Shown: positions 22,553 to 30,809 of the stretch, piece after piece | Numbering within the stretch: position 1 is the stretch's first letter | Layout: each line of letters begins with the position of its first letter | Origin: Corallium rubrum | Lineage: Eukaryota; Cnidaria; Anthozoa; Scleralcyonacea; Coralliidae | Assembly (NCBI GenBank): GCA_964035015.1 | Contig: OZ035997.1 | Location: 83,088,269-83,152,268 of the forward strand | Direction: 5' to 3' | DNA: 64,000 nucleotides | Notes under the pieces: generated by a model | Seen by the model: only the letters and a program-made list of their open reading frames with translations | Told to the model about the DNA's origin: nothing | The model's database searches: none | Made by a program: the position numbers and the translations under genes

Positions 22553-23347
22553 TTACAGGTCATATTCAACCATAACCTCCTTACAGATTTTCTCAATGTC
22601 AGATTCCCCAAGACGGCCCTCCACGATCTTCATACCGTAAAAGTTGATGTCTGAATAAAAACTTTTTAAGCTGTTTACCCCAAACACATCCAGATAAGGT
22701 GTCCCTATTTGTCCGATGTTGCTAACGGAATATGAGTCTCTCAGTTTCTCACCGTTTATCCTAAGGTGTGACACTCTAAGCCCAGATAGCCAGTGAATAG
22801 ATATTAGGATCTTCTTTCCGATAAACTTTGCTGGAATCGTACACTCGTTGGACCTAGATGGTGTCATCCCACTGAAGACCAGTTTGTCACTCACCCCAGC
22901 TTTAAACCCAAGGTTCCTACCTTTGCCAGCACTATCATTGGAAACAATTGTTTCCCAAACATTCAGCTTTGGTCTTATACTATTCCTCTTTACCACAACG
23001 AAAACCGAGACATCGGTGAACATGAGTCTGGACACGTTAGCGTGGAAGGCTGTTCTTTTCGTCGTTTCAGGGTAAAGGAAGTGATGATCGCCAGCAGTGC
23101 TTAGCTGTGGGTTGACACTAGGAGGTCTCCAAAACATGACTGAATTGGTTCTGGTCTCACCGTCCCTGTCTTCTATGTAATCAACAAAGGGAGGAAGTTT
23201 GGAGATTGCGTTTTTACTGGCTCTGGTTACGTTTAGGTCAAAGATGACCTTATAGTCGGGGACGGGCTTCGTATGAAGGACCTCTTTTAGTTTATCGTTG
23301 AGCTGCTTATTAGTGATCGGTCTGCTGTAACCATAAAACAGACTCAT
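22553..23347 (-). CDS. LamG/concanavalin A-like jelly-roll protein
   Basis: 264 residues. The C-terminal half shows the pattern of a laminin G/ConA-like sandwich: a beta-rich stretch with 'LRVSHLRINGEKL' and a closing 'DINFYGMKIVEGRLGESDIEKI', like the last strand plus short helix of LamG_3 domains. There is no signal peptide or membrane span, so a virion surface or attachment role is possible but inferred. It is the last gene of the left arm, next to the TIR, 75 bp beyond PolB, with its start in the element's start-site motif (TTATAGTATATG). It is flanked by the 80-bp direct repeat, which suggests late gain or rearrangement. Confidence 0.55.
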   Translation of the reverse strand: MSLFYGYSRPITNKQLNDKLKEVLHTKPVPDYKVIFDLNVTRASKNAISKLPPFVDYIEDRDGETRTNSVMFWRPPSVNPQLSTAGDHHFLYPETTKRTAFHANVSRLMFTDVSVFVVVKRNSIRPKLNVWETIVSNDSAGKGRNLGFKAGVSDKLVFSGMTPSRSNECTIPAKFIGKKILISIHWLSGLRVSHLRINGEKLRDSYSVSNIGQIGTPYLDVFGVNSLKSFYSDINFYGMKIVEGRLGESDIEKICKEVMVEYDL

Positions 23348-23422
23348 ATACTATAAGGCGTGTTTACTAAACAGATACCCATAAGAGAAAATTGGGAATT
23401 TCAATCGGTTTAATCACTAGTA

Positions 23423-26400
23423 TCACCTTTCAGAAAACGCCCAACCACCCCTGTAAAACCTCTCGTCCAGGGGTCTGATGAAATTATGTCCATAGGCATA
23501 GCTGCTAACACCATCATTGAGTATGTACCTTTTATCGTCAAAGCAGCTGAGCGATATTTTGTTGACTTCGTAGGATCCGAGCTGATGGTATACACTCCTT
23601 ATAGTTTTCATTTTATGTTTGAGCTGCTGTTGCCCCAGTAACGTGTCTTTATAATCATTATGTTTTATATCCTTACTTATAACAACCTTCTTGATTCCCT
23701 TGGCCTTCTTGTCTCCTTTATCATTGTCTTTTATGTAGGAGTACATTTTACTCTTCAGTCCTATGAACTCAGTGATGGGTATTCCAGCTGACTCATCCTT
23801 CATCTTACCTATAACTTTTTTATTTTCTACGAAGTGATATTCAGAGTCCACCGGGTAGTCGCTATTATCAAACTTATCACGGTCAGAGTGGAAGTCCTTA
23901 TAGACATCCCCAGCAGATATCTCATATAGTAGACTATCAGTGTCAGTAAAAAGTAGCCTGGCCTTAGGACCATAAAGTTTTCCTATGTATCTGTAGTGGA
24001 AGTCATACATCAAGGTCTTGGAAATGTCAAGTATACACATCCCAACGAAGGCAGGTCTGTTTAGTGTTAGGCACTCCTTAATCTTATGTACAGCTACCAG
24101 GTTCTTGTTGAATATCTTACTGCTAACGAATGTTGGCTTGGAAGTTAGTTTCATTAGTTTATACGGGCTAGTCACAAGCCTAACGTCAACCCTTTTCCTT
24201 AGGTTTTCCATAGTCTTTCCGAATATGCTGTTGTTCATGAGTTTGAAGAAGTCTTTCTCGAACGCGTTCCTAGCGTGGGCCCTCTTCTGGGTGTTGTAGT
24301 CAATATACTGCTTTAACCATGGAGACTGGTCAAATTCCAATACCCTATGTATTTTCTTAAGCTTCATACCTAGATCCGTATATAGCCTTAGGTTCCTGTA
24401 ATGAAGAACGTACTTTTTCTTATCCATCAGGTTCGGTATTAGTTTATGCACTGTTCCTATGTGGATGTTATACCTATCTTTTATGTCCCGGCAATAGTCA
24501 GACAACATATCCGATTTTACCCTAAGCTTTTCTGGGGCTAGAGGAAAGTCATTATGTTTCTCATGGAGTTCGTCCGGGTACTCCAGATCAACCTCAAGTA
24601 TAAGGCCGCGGTCAGACTCATCACCATACTTACTCAGGTCCACTGTGTCAACGTCCTCCAGCCACTTGAACCCACCAGTCGGTAGGTACTGACTTATGGC
24701 CCATCCGTAAAGGTTGTTAGCGTCCAGGTACATAAGATACTTGCTAGGTAGACTATCGTCATACTTTCTCATGTACTTGTTATTAGCCATCCCATACCTG
24801 TTAGCGATATATGAGGTTCCACCTCTCATACCCCTTTCAATGAACTGGAACATGTTTATATCAGTCATCAGTTCAATTTCCACGCCAGTCATTTTTAGCA
24901 TCGCGTCCCAGGACAGTCCGGGACTTGAGAAGTAGTGACATGGGTCAAGTTTATAGTACTGCAGGCAGGTCTTCCTGAAGTTCTCAAAAACATCAGCCAG
25001 CAACAGCACATCTGACTTCATATACAGGTCGTGGTATTCCCCCATATTACCCAACCTGAAGGTTCTCCAGACCTTGTGAGCATGTGCATAGTCATCCTCA
25101 GAAATGTGTTCATTATTCAGGGCGCTATAGAACTCATCCTTAGTTGGTAAGCAGGTGTCCTCAAACTTTTCAAAGCTGCTCATATAGTCGTATGGATAAA
25201 CTCCCTTGCGAGTCATCAGATCAAATTTCTTACCCTTAAACTCCTCAGACGTTATCATGAAAGCGTCCCTAGGTAAGTTGTCAACAAGTCGTCCTAGAGC
25301 ACTGGACATGAACTGGAGACTATCTATGAACACTAGATGCCGGCCCAGCATGAATGACATATACTTCTCCATGTTGTTAGGTATCACATTTATATCCATT
25401 CCGAATTTACCTATCTCCTGCATTATGAAGTGGCTGTCATAACCCCTTAGATTATGAAAGATTACTGGTATTTTATCAGTAATTCTGTAAATCATATTAC
25501 ATTTGCTATGGGCTGATCCCCTATATTTCCCAGTTATGTGGCAGTGATCTCTAACCCTAACATCTGAGTCCACATAGCTTTTACCACATATGTGACACTC
25601 TTCTGATTTTTCGTGTTCATCAATCTCAGCTTTAGTCATAGTCATATCTTTGTTAAAGGATTTTTCCTTGACACTCTGGCAGTAGGCCACTTCCTTCAGC
25701 ATCTTTTTCATAAACTTATAGACAGCCTTCTCACCTCTGTAGACCTTAACCGGTTTGCTAAAGCTGTCATCAACACAGCATACCACCTTGTATGAAAACC
25801 CGCAGTCTACATGCTTCTGGTACTCTTGTGTGTAGGACTTACTGTCATCTTTACTAGGTGTGTTATTATGCATCACCAGGGCTTCGAAGTCAGCATATAT
25901 AACGAAAGGTACCTCAAGCTGCTTACGGTGGTTGATGAATGTTAGTTTGTTCTCACTCTCCTCAGGCATCTTTATAGCCTGTTTACCATTCACCACAATA
26001 CAGTTCTCACTATGGGTCGACAGTATAGCGTCTGAGCTGAAACACTGTAGGCAATGCATGCAGAAGTGCTTTCTCTCCTTATGCTTAGTTTTGTTGTACA
26101 TGAACTTATTAAAGTCCTTCATCAGCACATAATGTCTATCAATAAGCAGTAGGTTCATGCAGCTCTCATTCTTTTCCTTTGACACATATATTGGATAGGT
26201 CTGCCCATCCTCGTACCCGAACACGTTTATGCGTATGTTATTTTGCGTTTCTATCTTACTGTACTGTCTTGTTTCGACTGGGAATTTCACGCCATTGTAG
26301 TCCAGAGTAGGTAGTAGGGCTTTGTCAGTTTTCTTTATTCTCTGAGGGTTTTTACTCTGTGGGTTCAGGTATCTGATATGACACCATCTGAAACATTCGT

Positions 26401-27013
26401 TGTCACTGTTCTGTATATTTATCAACCCCTTTGCGGGGTTCCTCAACTCTTTAGGAAGTTCTACATAGCTACTACCTTGTAACGGTCTATAGGCTACCAC
26501 ATTAAGATAATGACTCATGATGCTGTCTATGACCCAGCCACTACCTTCAGAGGTCCATGACTCGTACAGGTTCAGCATATTCTTCCCTCCCACTGCTGCT
26601 AGAGACTCCAGGTGACTTCTGTCTATAGCGACAGCGGCTTTACTCCCAAAGTAGACATCCTTGAAAAGGAAATCGCCATTATTTTGTTCCTTCTTCAGCT
26701 TTATCTTCAACATTTCCGCAAACTTTATTCCACCAATATCCTCCATCTCAATTTCGAGCACTCTGCAGACTAGACTTCTCGTCTGATCTATTTCAGACTC
26801 AGGATCACCTCTGTCTATGATACTAATTTCCATACCTCTGGTATAGCCCTTAAGAGCCCTTCTAGCCTCAACAACCCCCAGCTCCTCATGCAGATCCTGT
26901 CTACGTCTCGCTAACGTATCGTCAAATTCTGATATCTCTTCAAGTGGGTTTATTTTCTTAACTGTTCTTAACATACCGGCATCTGATGATATTTCTTTAA
27001 GTGCTCTCGACAT
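23423..27013 (-). CDS. Protein-primed family B DNA polymerase (Polinton PolB)
   Basis: 1196 residues, normal for Polintons; replicates the element with a terminal-protein primer at the TIR ends. Exonuclease motifs: DFE in FVIYADFEALV (about 370), HNLRGYDSHF (about 518) and YMKSDVLLLADVF (about 668). Polymerase motifs: A as DANNLYG (about 766), B as KLMNNSIFGKTMEN (about 926), C as FTDTDSLL (about 1023). Between Exo I and II is an endonuclease VII-like zinc module (CHIC...RDHCHITGKYRG...CN, about 465-500), and before Exo I a C2H2-like pair (CMHC...H...C). The N-terminal third is not assigned; in relatives it may carry the priming function. All catalytic residues I can check are present. The start fits the motif GTATAGTATG. 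Confidence 0.97.
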   Translation of the reverse strand: MSRALKEISSDAGMLRTVKKINPLEEISEFDDTLARRRQDLHEELGVVEARRALKGYTRGMEISIIDRGDPESEIDQTRSLVCRVLEIEMEDIGGIKFAEMLKIKLKKEQNNGDFLFKDVYFGSKAAVAIDRSHLESLAAVGGKNMLNLYESWTSEGSGWVIDSIMSHYLNVVAYRPLQGSSYVELPKELRNPAKGLINIQNSDNECFRWCHIRYLNPQSKNPQRIKKTDKALLPTLDYNGVKFPVETRQYSKIETQNNIRINVFGYEDGQTYPIYVSKEKNESCMNLLLIDRHYVLMKDFNKFMYNKTKHKERKHFCMHCLQCFSSDAILSTHSENCIVVNGKQAIKMPEESENKLTFINHRKQLEVPFVIYADFEALVMHNNTPSKDDSKSYTQEYQKHVDCGFSYKVVCCVDDSFSKPVKVYRGEKAVYKFMKKMLKEVAYCQSVKEKSFNKDMTMTKAEIDEHEKSEECHICGKSYVDSDVRVRDHCHITGKYRGSAHSKCNMIYRITDKIPVIFHNLRGYDSHFIMQEIGKFGMDINVIPNNMEKYMSFMLGRHLVFIDSLQFMSSALGRLVDNLPRDAFMITSEEFKGKKFDLMTRKGVYPYDYMSSFEKFEDTCLPTKDEFYSALNNEHISEDDYAHAHKVWRTFRLGNMGEYHDLYMKSDVLLLADVFENFRKTCLQYYKLDPCHYFSSPGLSWDAMLKMTGVEIELMTDINMFQFIERGMRGGTSYIANRYGMANNKYMRKYDDSLPSKYLMYLDANNLYGWAISQYLPTGGFKWLEDVDTVDLSKYGDESDRGLILEVDLEYPDELHEKHNDFPLAPEKLRVKSDMLSDYCRDIKDRYNIHIGTVHKLIPNLMDKKKYVLHYRNLRLYTDLGMKLKKIHRVLEFDQSPWLKQYIDYNTQKRAHARNAFEKDFFKLMNNSIFGKTMENLRKRVDVRLVTSPYKLMKLTSKPTFVSSKIFNKNLVAVHKIKECLTLNRPAFVGMCILDISKTLMYDFHYRYIGKLYGPKARLLFTDTDSLLYEISAGDVYKDFHSDRDKFDNSDYPVDSEYHFVENKKVIGKMKDESAGIPITEFIGLKSKMYSYIKDNDKGDKKAKGIKKVVISKDIKHNDYKDTLLGQQQLKHKMKTIRSVYHQLGSYEVNKISLSCFDDKRYILNDGVSSYAYGHNFIRPLDERFYRGGWAFSER

Positions 27014-27074
27014 ACTATACCTGTATATTTTTATTAAAATAATTTAAACGCATTATATCTTCTATAGTAATTAT

Positions 27075-27170
27075 ATGGAAGATGTAGTATCTGCTAGAAT
27101 ATTAAGGATCCGTAAGCAGATAGAAAAACTGGTAGATGAAGTTTTCAGTCTAATTGAGATGGAGAGGTAA
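27075..27170 (+). CDS. Possible 31-aa peptide on opposite strand
   Basis: A short frame in the gap between PolB and the BRO gene, plus strand, with a start context TTATATG like the other genes of the element. Its product is helix-prone and charged (RKQIEKLVDEVF). It shares an LVDE segment and the start context with the other plus-strand small frame at 28216. It may be chance. Confidence 0.25.
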   Translation: MEDVVSARILRIRKQIEKLVDEVFSLIEMER

Positions 27171-27186
27171 CTGACAGATAGGTATA

Positions 27187-28002
27187 TTAGATTTTTGAAG
27201 TGTAAGAAATCCTGTGGAAGTATTTACAGTGATTACTAAGCGTGTCTTTATTACGGAACTTCCTACCACAGTACCCGCATCTCACTCTTGACTTTGCCAT
27301 ATACTCGTCAACACACCTATGTATTTCATCATAGTTATGCGACACTAGAGTCTTATACCCATTGTTACCCAGATTGTTTATGAACGACTTCTGCTTGTCT
27401 GATGTAGTACCAGAACCTTTTGGAGTCTTCAACTCTATAGCTAGACCAGAGTACGTCTTATGCAGGTTCCCTATAATGATATCAGGCTGCCCACTTCTAT
27501 ATCCTTTTTTCCAGCTGGTTATTCTCTTACAATTAGTGTCCTGATTCTCTCCTAGGCCTGGGATGATTATAGCGTCCGGATGGTACTCTCTTATATACCT
27601 AATCACTTGATAATGCAGGTCAGTCTCACTCATCAGTGACAGCTGGTTACCGATAAGTCTGGGTGCCACGTACTGCCCAGTTTTCCTTATTGATGGTAGA
27701 ACATCTCTAAACACCCAGTTCCTAAACATCCTAGCTATAGGTAATTTTGATGAGAACACTAGACTATATACTCCAGGCTCATTTATCATGTGTATTTCTC
27801 TCCTCTGACCTGACACCCCGTTTTGAGGCCTCAGGTATTGTATTACCTTTTTCTTACAGTCGACATCAACATGATCTCGTATTGCATTACGCGGCCTCTT
27901 ATAACCAAGCGCCTCAGCAACATCTTTTCCCCGGAACCATATCTCATCACCATCCTTTTGCACTGTGATATCCGCACCATCAAAATTGTACACACTCGGC
28001 AT
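27187..28002 (-). CDS. BRO-N / VRR-NUC nuclease / C2H2 finger fusion
   Basis: 271 residues in three parts. Residues 1-112 are a BRO-N domain (IWFRGKDVAEALGYKRPRNA, then EPGVYSLVFSSKLPIARMF and FRDVLPSIRKTG), a DNA-binding module of phage antirepressors and large DNA viruses. Residues about 124-235 are a PD-(D/E)xK nuclease of VRR-NUC type: E126, D174 in GQPDIII, E190-L-K192 in GLAIELKTPKG, then SDKQ. Residues 242-263 form a C2H2 finger (C242, C245, H258, H263). All catalytic positions are kept, so it is probably an active structure- or site-specific DNA nuclease; the role (resolution of replication intermediates, host DNA attack or regulation) is inferred. Start context CTATAGTATG. It sits between PolB and the two-domain pseudoenzyme. 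Confidence 0.85.
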   Translation of the reverse strand: MPSVYNFDGADITVQKDGDEIWFRGKDVAEALGYKRPRNAIRDHVDVDCKKKVIQYLRPQNGVSGQRREIHMINEPGVYSLVFSSKLPIARMFRNWVFRDVLPSIRKTGQYVAPRLIGNQLSLMSETDLHYQVIRYIREYHPDAIIIPGLGENQDTNCKRITSWKKGYRSGQPDIIIGNLHKTYSGLAIELKTPKGSGTTSDKQKSFINNLGNNGYKTLVSHNYDEIHRCVDEYMAKSRVRCGYCGRKFRNKDTLSNHCKYFHRISYTSKI

Positions 28003-28066
28003 ACTATAGGTTTATATATTCAGGAACATTTTTAAACGCACCTAACCCACCGTTTTGATGCACCAG

Positions 28067-28145
28067 ACTATATACTCCAGGCTAATTTATATGGTAAATC
28101 TGAGAAGCCCCGGTTTGGGGCCTCTCCTCTAGCATCACCTTTTTC
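28067..28145 (-). pseudogene. Degenerate partial copy of the BRO-N segment
   Basis: About 80 bp resembling 27763-27852 (both contain AGACTATATACTCCAGGCT). On the minus strand it matches the EPGVYSLVF part of BRO-N but with a stop codon in the NEPG position. The sequence CCTAACCCACC also occurs on both sides of it (28041-28051 and 28151-28161). It is a remnant of a duplicated BRO gene. Confidence 0.7.
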
Positions 28146-28215
28146 ACATACCTAACCCACCAAAACAGCGGGTCAGGTGCGTCCACCATTAGAGTTTATT
28201 TTCTACACTGACTAT

Positions 28216-28578
28216 ATGGAGGGCATAGAGCATGATATAGGAAATCTGGTTGATGAAATATGTGAGTCGGAGGGGAAGGTACCCGACAGAGAAACAGATA
28301 GAATGATGAGAGAGTTAATAGATCTTAATAGTCTTTACACAAGGCTAAGACGTAAAAAATCTAAACATAAAAAACCCCCGGGCTTACTCACCCAGGTACC
28401 GACCCTATATATGAAAGTAGGCTGGTTATGGACTGTCCTCATCGCAGAACTTAGGAAGATGTTTACCACGCTCATACATATCTATCATGTAAAAATCAAT
28501 TATGTCAGTTATATCCTGGTAGTCGCTAGACGCTATGGTTATATACAACCTTTTAGCCATCGTTTTAAGACAGTCTAG
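28216..28578 (+). CDS. Possible 120-aa protein opposite the left arm
   Basis: The plus-strand ATG at 28216 has the element's start context (GACTATATGG). The first 60 residues are acidic then basic and helical (NLVDEICESEGK..., RLRRKKSKHKK); the last part overlaps the 3' end of the convergent minus-strand gene by 153 bp and may be unselected. No family is recognised. If real, it is one of only two plus-strand genes in the left arm. Confidence 0.35.
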   Translation: MEGIEHDIGNLVDEICESEGKVPDRETDRMMRELIDLNSLYTRLRRKKSKHKKPPGLLTQVPTLYMKVGWLWTVLIAELRKMFTTLIHIYHVKINYVSYILVVARRYGYIQPFSHRFKTV

Positions 28579-29190
28579 CTGGCTGTAAGTGAGATTAGGG
28601 AAGCTGTAACACCTATCAGTGTCACTTAACCATATGGCCAACCCAATGTGTGTTGAGTTTGGTGCTATTATGGTTAGGTCAGGACCGCACTCAGATCCGA
28701 ACGATGGTATTAAGGCGGCTCTTCTATATTTTTTTCTAACATAACTTTCAACACCCCTAAGTGTGTCGTAATCAAGGTGAGTTAACGGTGTCCTCTCAGA
28801 CTCTCTATACCCCTTATGGTTACTAGCCCTTATAAGCCTTAACTGTTTTTTATCCACCCTGTCAGTGTTTGGGAACCCTGATATGTATTCCATAAAGATA
28901 AGTCGTAAGTCATCCCAGTCATCAGACATCTCAACTTCATGCCCTGATCTTGCAAACATTTCTCTCTGCCTTATCTCATGATCTGTTAGCTTTCTCGTTA
29001 TCCACATGGCTAACCCTATATACCTACCCCTAATCTCAAGTACGAGAACGTCAGGGAACCCAGGCCTTTTACCCATCTTACGGTTTTCAGCTGTGTCATC
29101 AGGCCTCACCATAAATAAGACCTCTGGATGATACTTCTCAATATAACTGACCAATTCCCATGCAACTTCCTCCCTATGATAATCGACCAT
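28426..29190 (-). CDS. Tandem VRR-NUC-like pseudoenzyme
   Basis: 254 residues made of two repeats that each align by pattern with the VRR-NUC part of the neighbouring BRO fusion. Repeat 1 (about 5-102) has YIEKYHPEVLF, then PGFPDVLVLE with D47 kept, then GLAMWIT where the active enzyme has GLAIELK; the catalytic Glu and Lys become W63 and T65. Repeat 2 (about 138-236) has GPDLTII with D171 kept and GLAIWLS, so Glu and Lys become W187 and S189. Both sites should be dead. It may bind DNA or pair with and restrain the active enzyme (inferred). The start is in the motif TGTAGTATATGG. It ends 423 bp before the BRO gene starts. Confidence 0.75.
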   Translation of the reverse strand: MVDYHREEVAWELVSYIEKYHPEVLFMVRPDDTAENRKMGKRPGFPDVLVLEIRGRYIGLAMWITRKLTDHEIRQREMFARSGHEVEMSDDWDDLRLIFMEYISGFPNTDRVDKKQLRLIRASNHKGYRESERTPLTHLDYDTLRGVESYVRKKYRRAALIPSFGSECGPDLTIIAPNSTHIGLAIWLSDTDRCYSFPNLTYSQLDCLKTMAKRLYITIASSDYQDITDIIDFYMIDMYERGKHLPKFCDEDSP

Positions 29191-29215
29191 ATACTACATG
29201 TATAAAATTATTTCT

Positions 29216-29737
29216 TTAAGTGTCTTTATTTTTCCACTTCAGAAATATAGGACATCTACATTCAATGCCCCAACCCAACTCCTTATATACAGATCCGAAC
29301 AACCGATCATCAAACATGTTCTTACTATATCCATCACACATGTCACTGACGTCTGTAAGTAGTGTAAGACCTCTTCGACTAGCCAACCTTATTATATAGT
29401 AGTTATACCTACTTACATTTTTACCTATCAGGTTAAGTCTCATCAGAACTGACACAACCTCTATGAAATCAGATGTCAACGTTCTCTCATCGGAACTGTT
29501 GACAACTCCCGCTATCCTTCTAGCAAACCACTTACTTCTCTTATGAACAGTCTTCCTCTTGCTCCACGACATTAGATCCAGCTCTGGTACAGGTACTGTG
29601 AAAGGTCCCTGCAGACCACATGACGTACAGGTTGGGAAACCATGGCAGTTTATACGGTAGCCGCCACAGTCATCACATGTGTGCATCTCATCGATTCTCC
29701 TAAATCTCCGCTCCGCATAGTCTTCCCTTTTACCCAT
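29216..29737 (-). CDS. Zinc-ribbon protein, VLTF3/TFIIB-like
   Basis: 173 residues. A zinc ribbon with C21, C24, C37 and C40 (CxxC-x12-CxxC) is followed by a basic linker (SKRKTVHKRSKWFARR) and a mostly helical C-terminal part. This order is like the late transcription factor VLTF3 family of large DNA viruses and, more distantly, TFIIB. If so, it would recruit RNA polymerase to the element's own promoters, which fits the shared start-site motif of its genes. The assignment rests on layout; sequence similarity is too weak to be sure. 25 bp separate it from the pseudoenzyme gene. Confidence 0.5.
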   Translation of the reverse strand: MGKREDYAERRFRRIDEMHTCDDCGGYRINCHGFPTCTSCGLQGPFTVPVPELDLMSWSKRKTVHKRSKWFARRIAGVVNSSDERTLTSDFIEVVSVLMRLNLIGKNVSRYNYYIIRLASRRGLTLLTDVSDMCDGYSKNMFDDRLFGSVYKELGWGIECRCPIFLKWKNKDT

Positions 29738-29761
29738 ATAATATAGCGTAGGAATATATCT

Positions 29762-30187
29762 TTAAATGAGCCCTACCCTATGTGCTATGAAACCCACAGA
29801 GATTCCTGCTATAGCAACAAACATTGCCTGGTACTTCTGCATCTCCTTAGAAGGCTTATAGAAGTCCCCAAGCTTAGGTTCGCCCCTGAAGGTCATACCA
29901 TTTGAGGTGTATGTTCTCAGCTTATCCAAGGCCCTGTTAGTGGTATTTATGTCGGCGTTGGCGTCACTTAACTCTGCTCTAAGTTGAGCCAGCCTGTCCT
30001 TATGTCTTATCTCATTCTCGTAAAATGCCTCCTTAGCTGCCGCCAGCTTTTCCATGCTTAGGTTATGTCTCTTGATTTCCTTCTCATATCCAGTGTGGTT
30101 AAGCTTGTTAAATAGGAAACCTGCCCCAGCAAAACTTAATGCAGCGAATGTTGTCTGAAGAGCTCCACCTGCTAATGCACCTGCCAT
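29762..30187 (-). CDS. Small membrane protein with central coiled coil
   Basis: 141 residues: hydrophobic Gly/Ala-rich segment (about 1-27), long charged helix with heptad character (about 33-95, KEIKRHNLSMEKLAAAKEAF onward), a conserved-looking P-K-L-G-D-F-Y-K-P-S motif, then a C-terminal hydrophobic helix (about 118-140). Similar two-span proteins are common in cnidarian Polintons; the function is unknown, and an inner virion membrane is a guess. It lies in a run of membrane-protein genes spaced 8-24 bp apart. Confidence 0.75.
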   Translation of the reverse strand: MAGALAGGALQTTFAALSFAGAGFLFNKLNHTGYEKEIKRHNLSMEKLAAAKEAFYENEIRHKDRLAQLRAELSDANADINTTNRALDKLRTYTSNGMTFRGEPKLGDFYKPSKEMQKYQAMFVAIAGISVGFIAHRVGLI

Positions 30188-30195
30188 AATGTCAC

Positions 30196-30429
30196 CTAGG
30201 TATTCTTGAAGGGGTCCTCAGGTATGTATTTCTTCTGTTGCAGGTATTTTACAGTTAGTGTTGATGCTGTGATACCAACTGCTAGCTTTACATATGACTT
30301 CACACTCTCAGCAGTTGTTAGAGGTTCTCTGAGCAGCTTCTTACTTACCATGCTAAATAGTACAACTCCCACCGTAACTAGAACAGCGTCGAATCCTTCA
30401 TTCATAAGTTCCTTCCTCTGAGCCGACAT
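30196..30429 (-). CDS. Small two-span membrane protein
   Basis: 77 residues with two hydrophobic segments (about 13-31 and 47-62) separated by a basic, polar loop (KKLLREPLTTAESVKSY), and a polar tail ending DPFKNT. No enzymatic motif. Start context AGTAGTATG. Recognised only as a type often found in Polintons. Confidence 0.75.
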   Translation of the reverse strand: MSAQRKELMNEGFDAVLVTVGVVLFSMVSKKLLREPLTTAESVKSYVKLAVGITASTLTVKYLQQKKYIPEDPFKNT

Positions 30430-30447
30430 ACTACTAGTGATATTTAG

Positions 30448-30786
30448 TTACAATGTCTCAAGCCTGCTGGTGGTCTCTGGTTCAGCAGTTGTGGTGACAG
30501 CAGCAGCTATCTCCCTCCTATCACTTCTCCATGTGAAGTATAATGACACACCTGCTATCATAAGACCTGCCAGGCCTAGCATATAACCACTAGGTAAAGT
30601 CCATGAATCTGGCTCCTCCATCTTTATCCTTTCCTTCATCTTCTTTTCCTTCGCAGCCTTGGAGATTGCTGCCAACCTCTTACCCGCCTCAACACGTTTG
30701 GGATCTTTAGTCTTAACCTCGGTAGTGATCTTAGGGTTCTTACTGTCAGTCATCTTATAGATTACCTCAGGTTTGCTGTCAGTCAT
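30448..30786 (-). CDS. Single-span membrane protein with duplicated start region
   Basis: 112 residues: polar, Lys-rich N-terminal half (KDPKRVEAGKRLAAISKAAK), one membrane span (about 70-86, YMLGLAGLMIAGVSLYF) and a short polar tail. The first 11 codons are a recent tandem duplication: the 32-bp unit around ATAAGATGACTGACAG occurs twice, so a second ATG 11 codons in has the same context and may be the original start. Function unknown. Confidence 0.75.
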   Translation of the reverse strand: MTDSKPEVIYKMTDSKNPKITTEVKTKDPKRVEAGKRLAAISKAAKEKKMKERIKMEEPDSWTLPSGYMLGLAGLMIAGVSLYFTWRSDRREIAAAVTTTAEPETTSRLETL

Positions 30787-30809
30787 CTTATAGATTACCT
30801 CAGGTTTAC

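Noticed and set aside
24018..27968. Plus-strand frames inside PolB and the BRO gene
   Set aside because: Antisense shadows of strong minus-strand genes.
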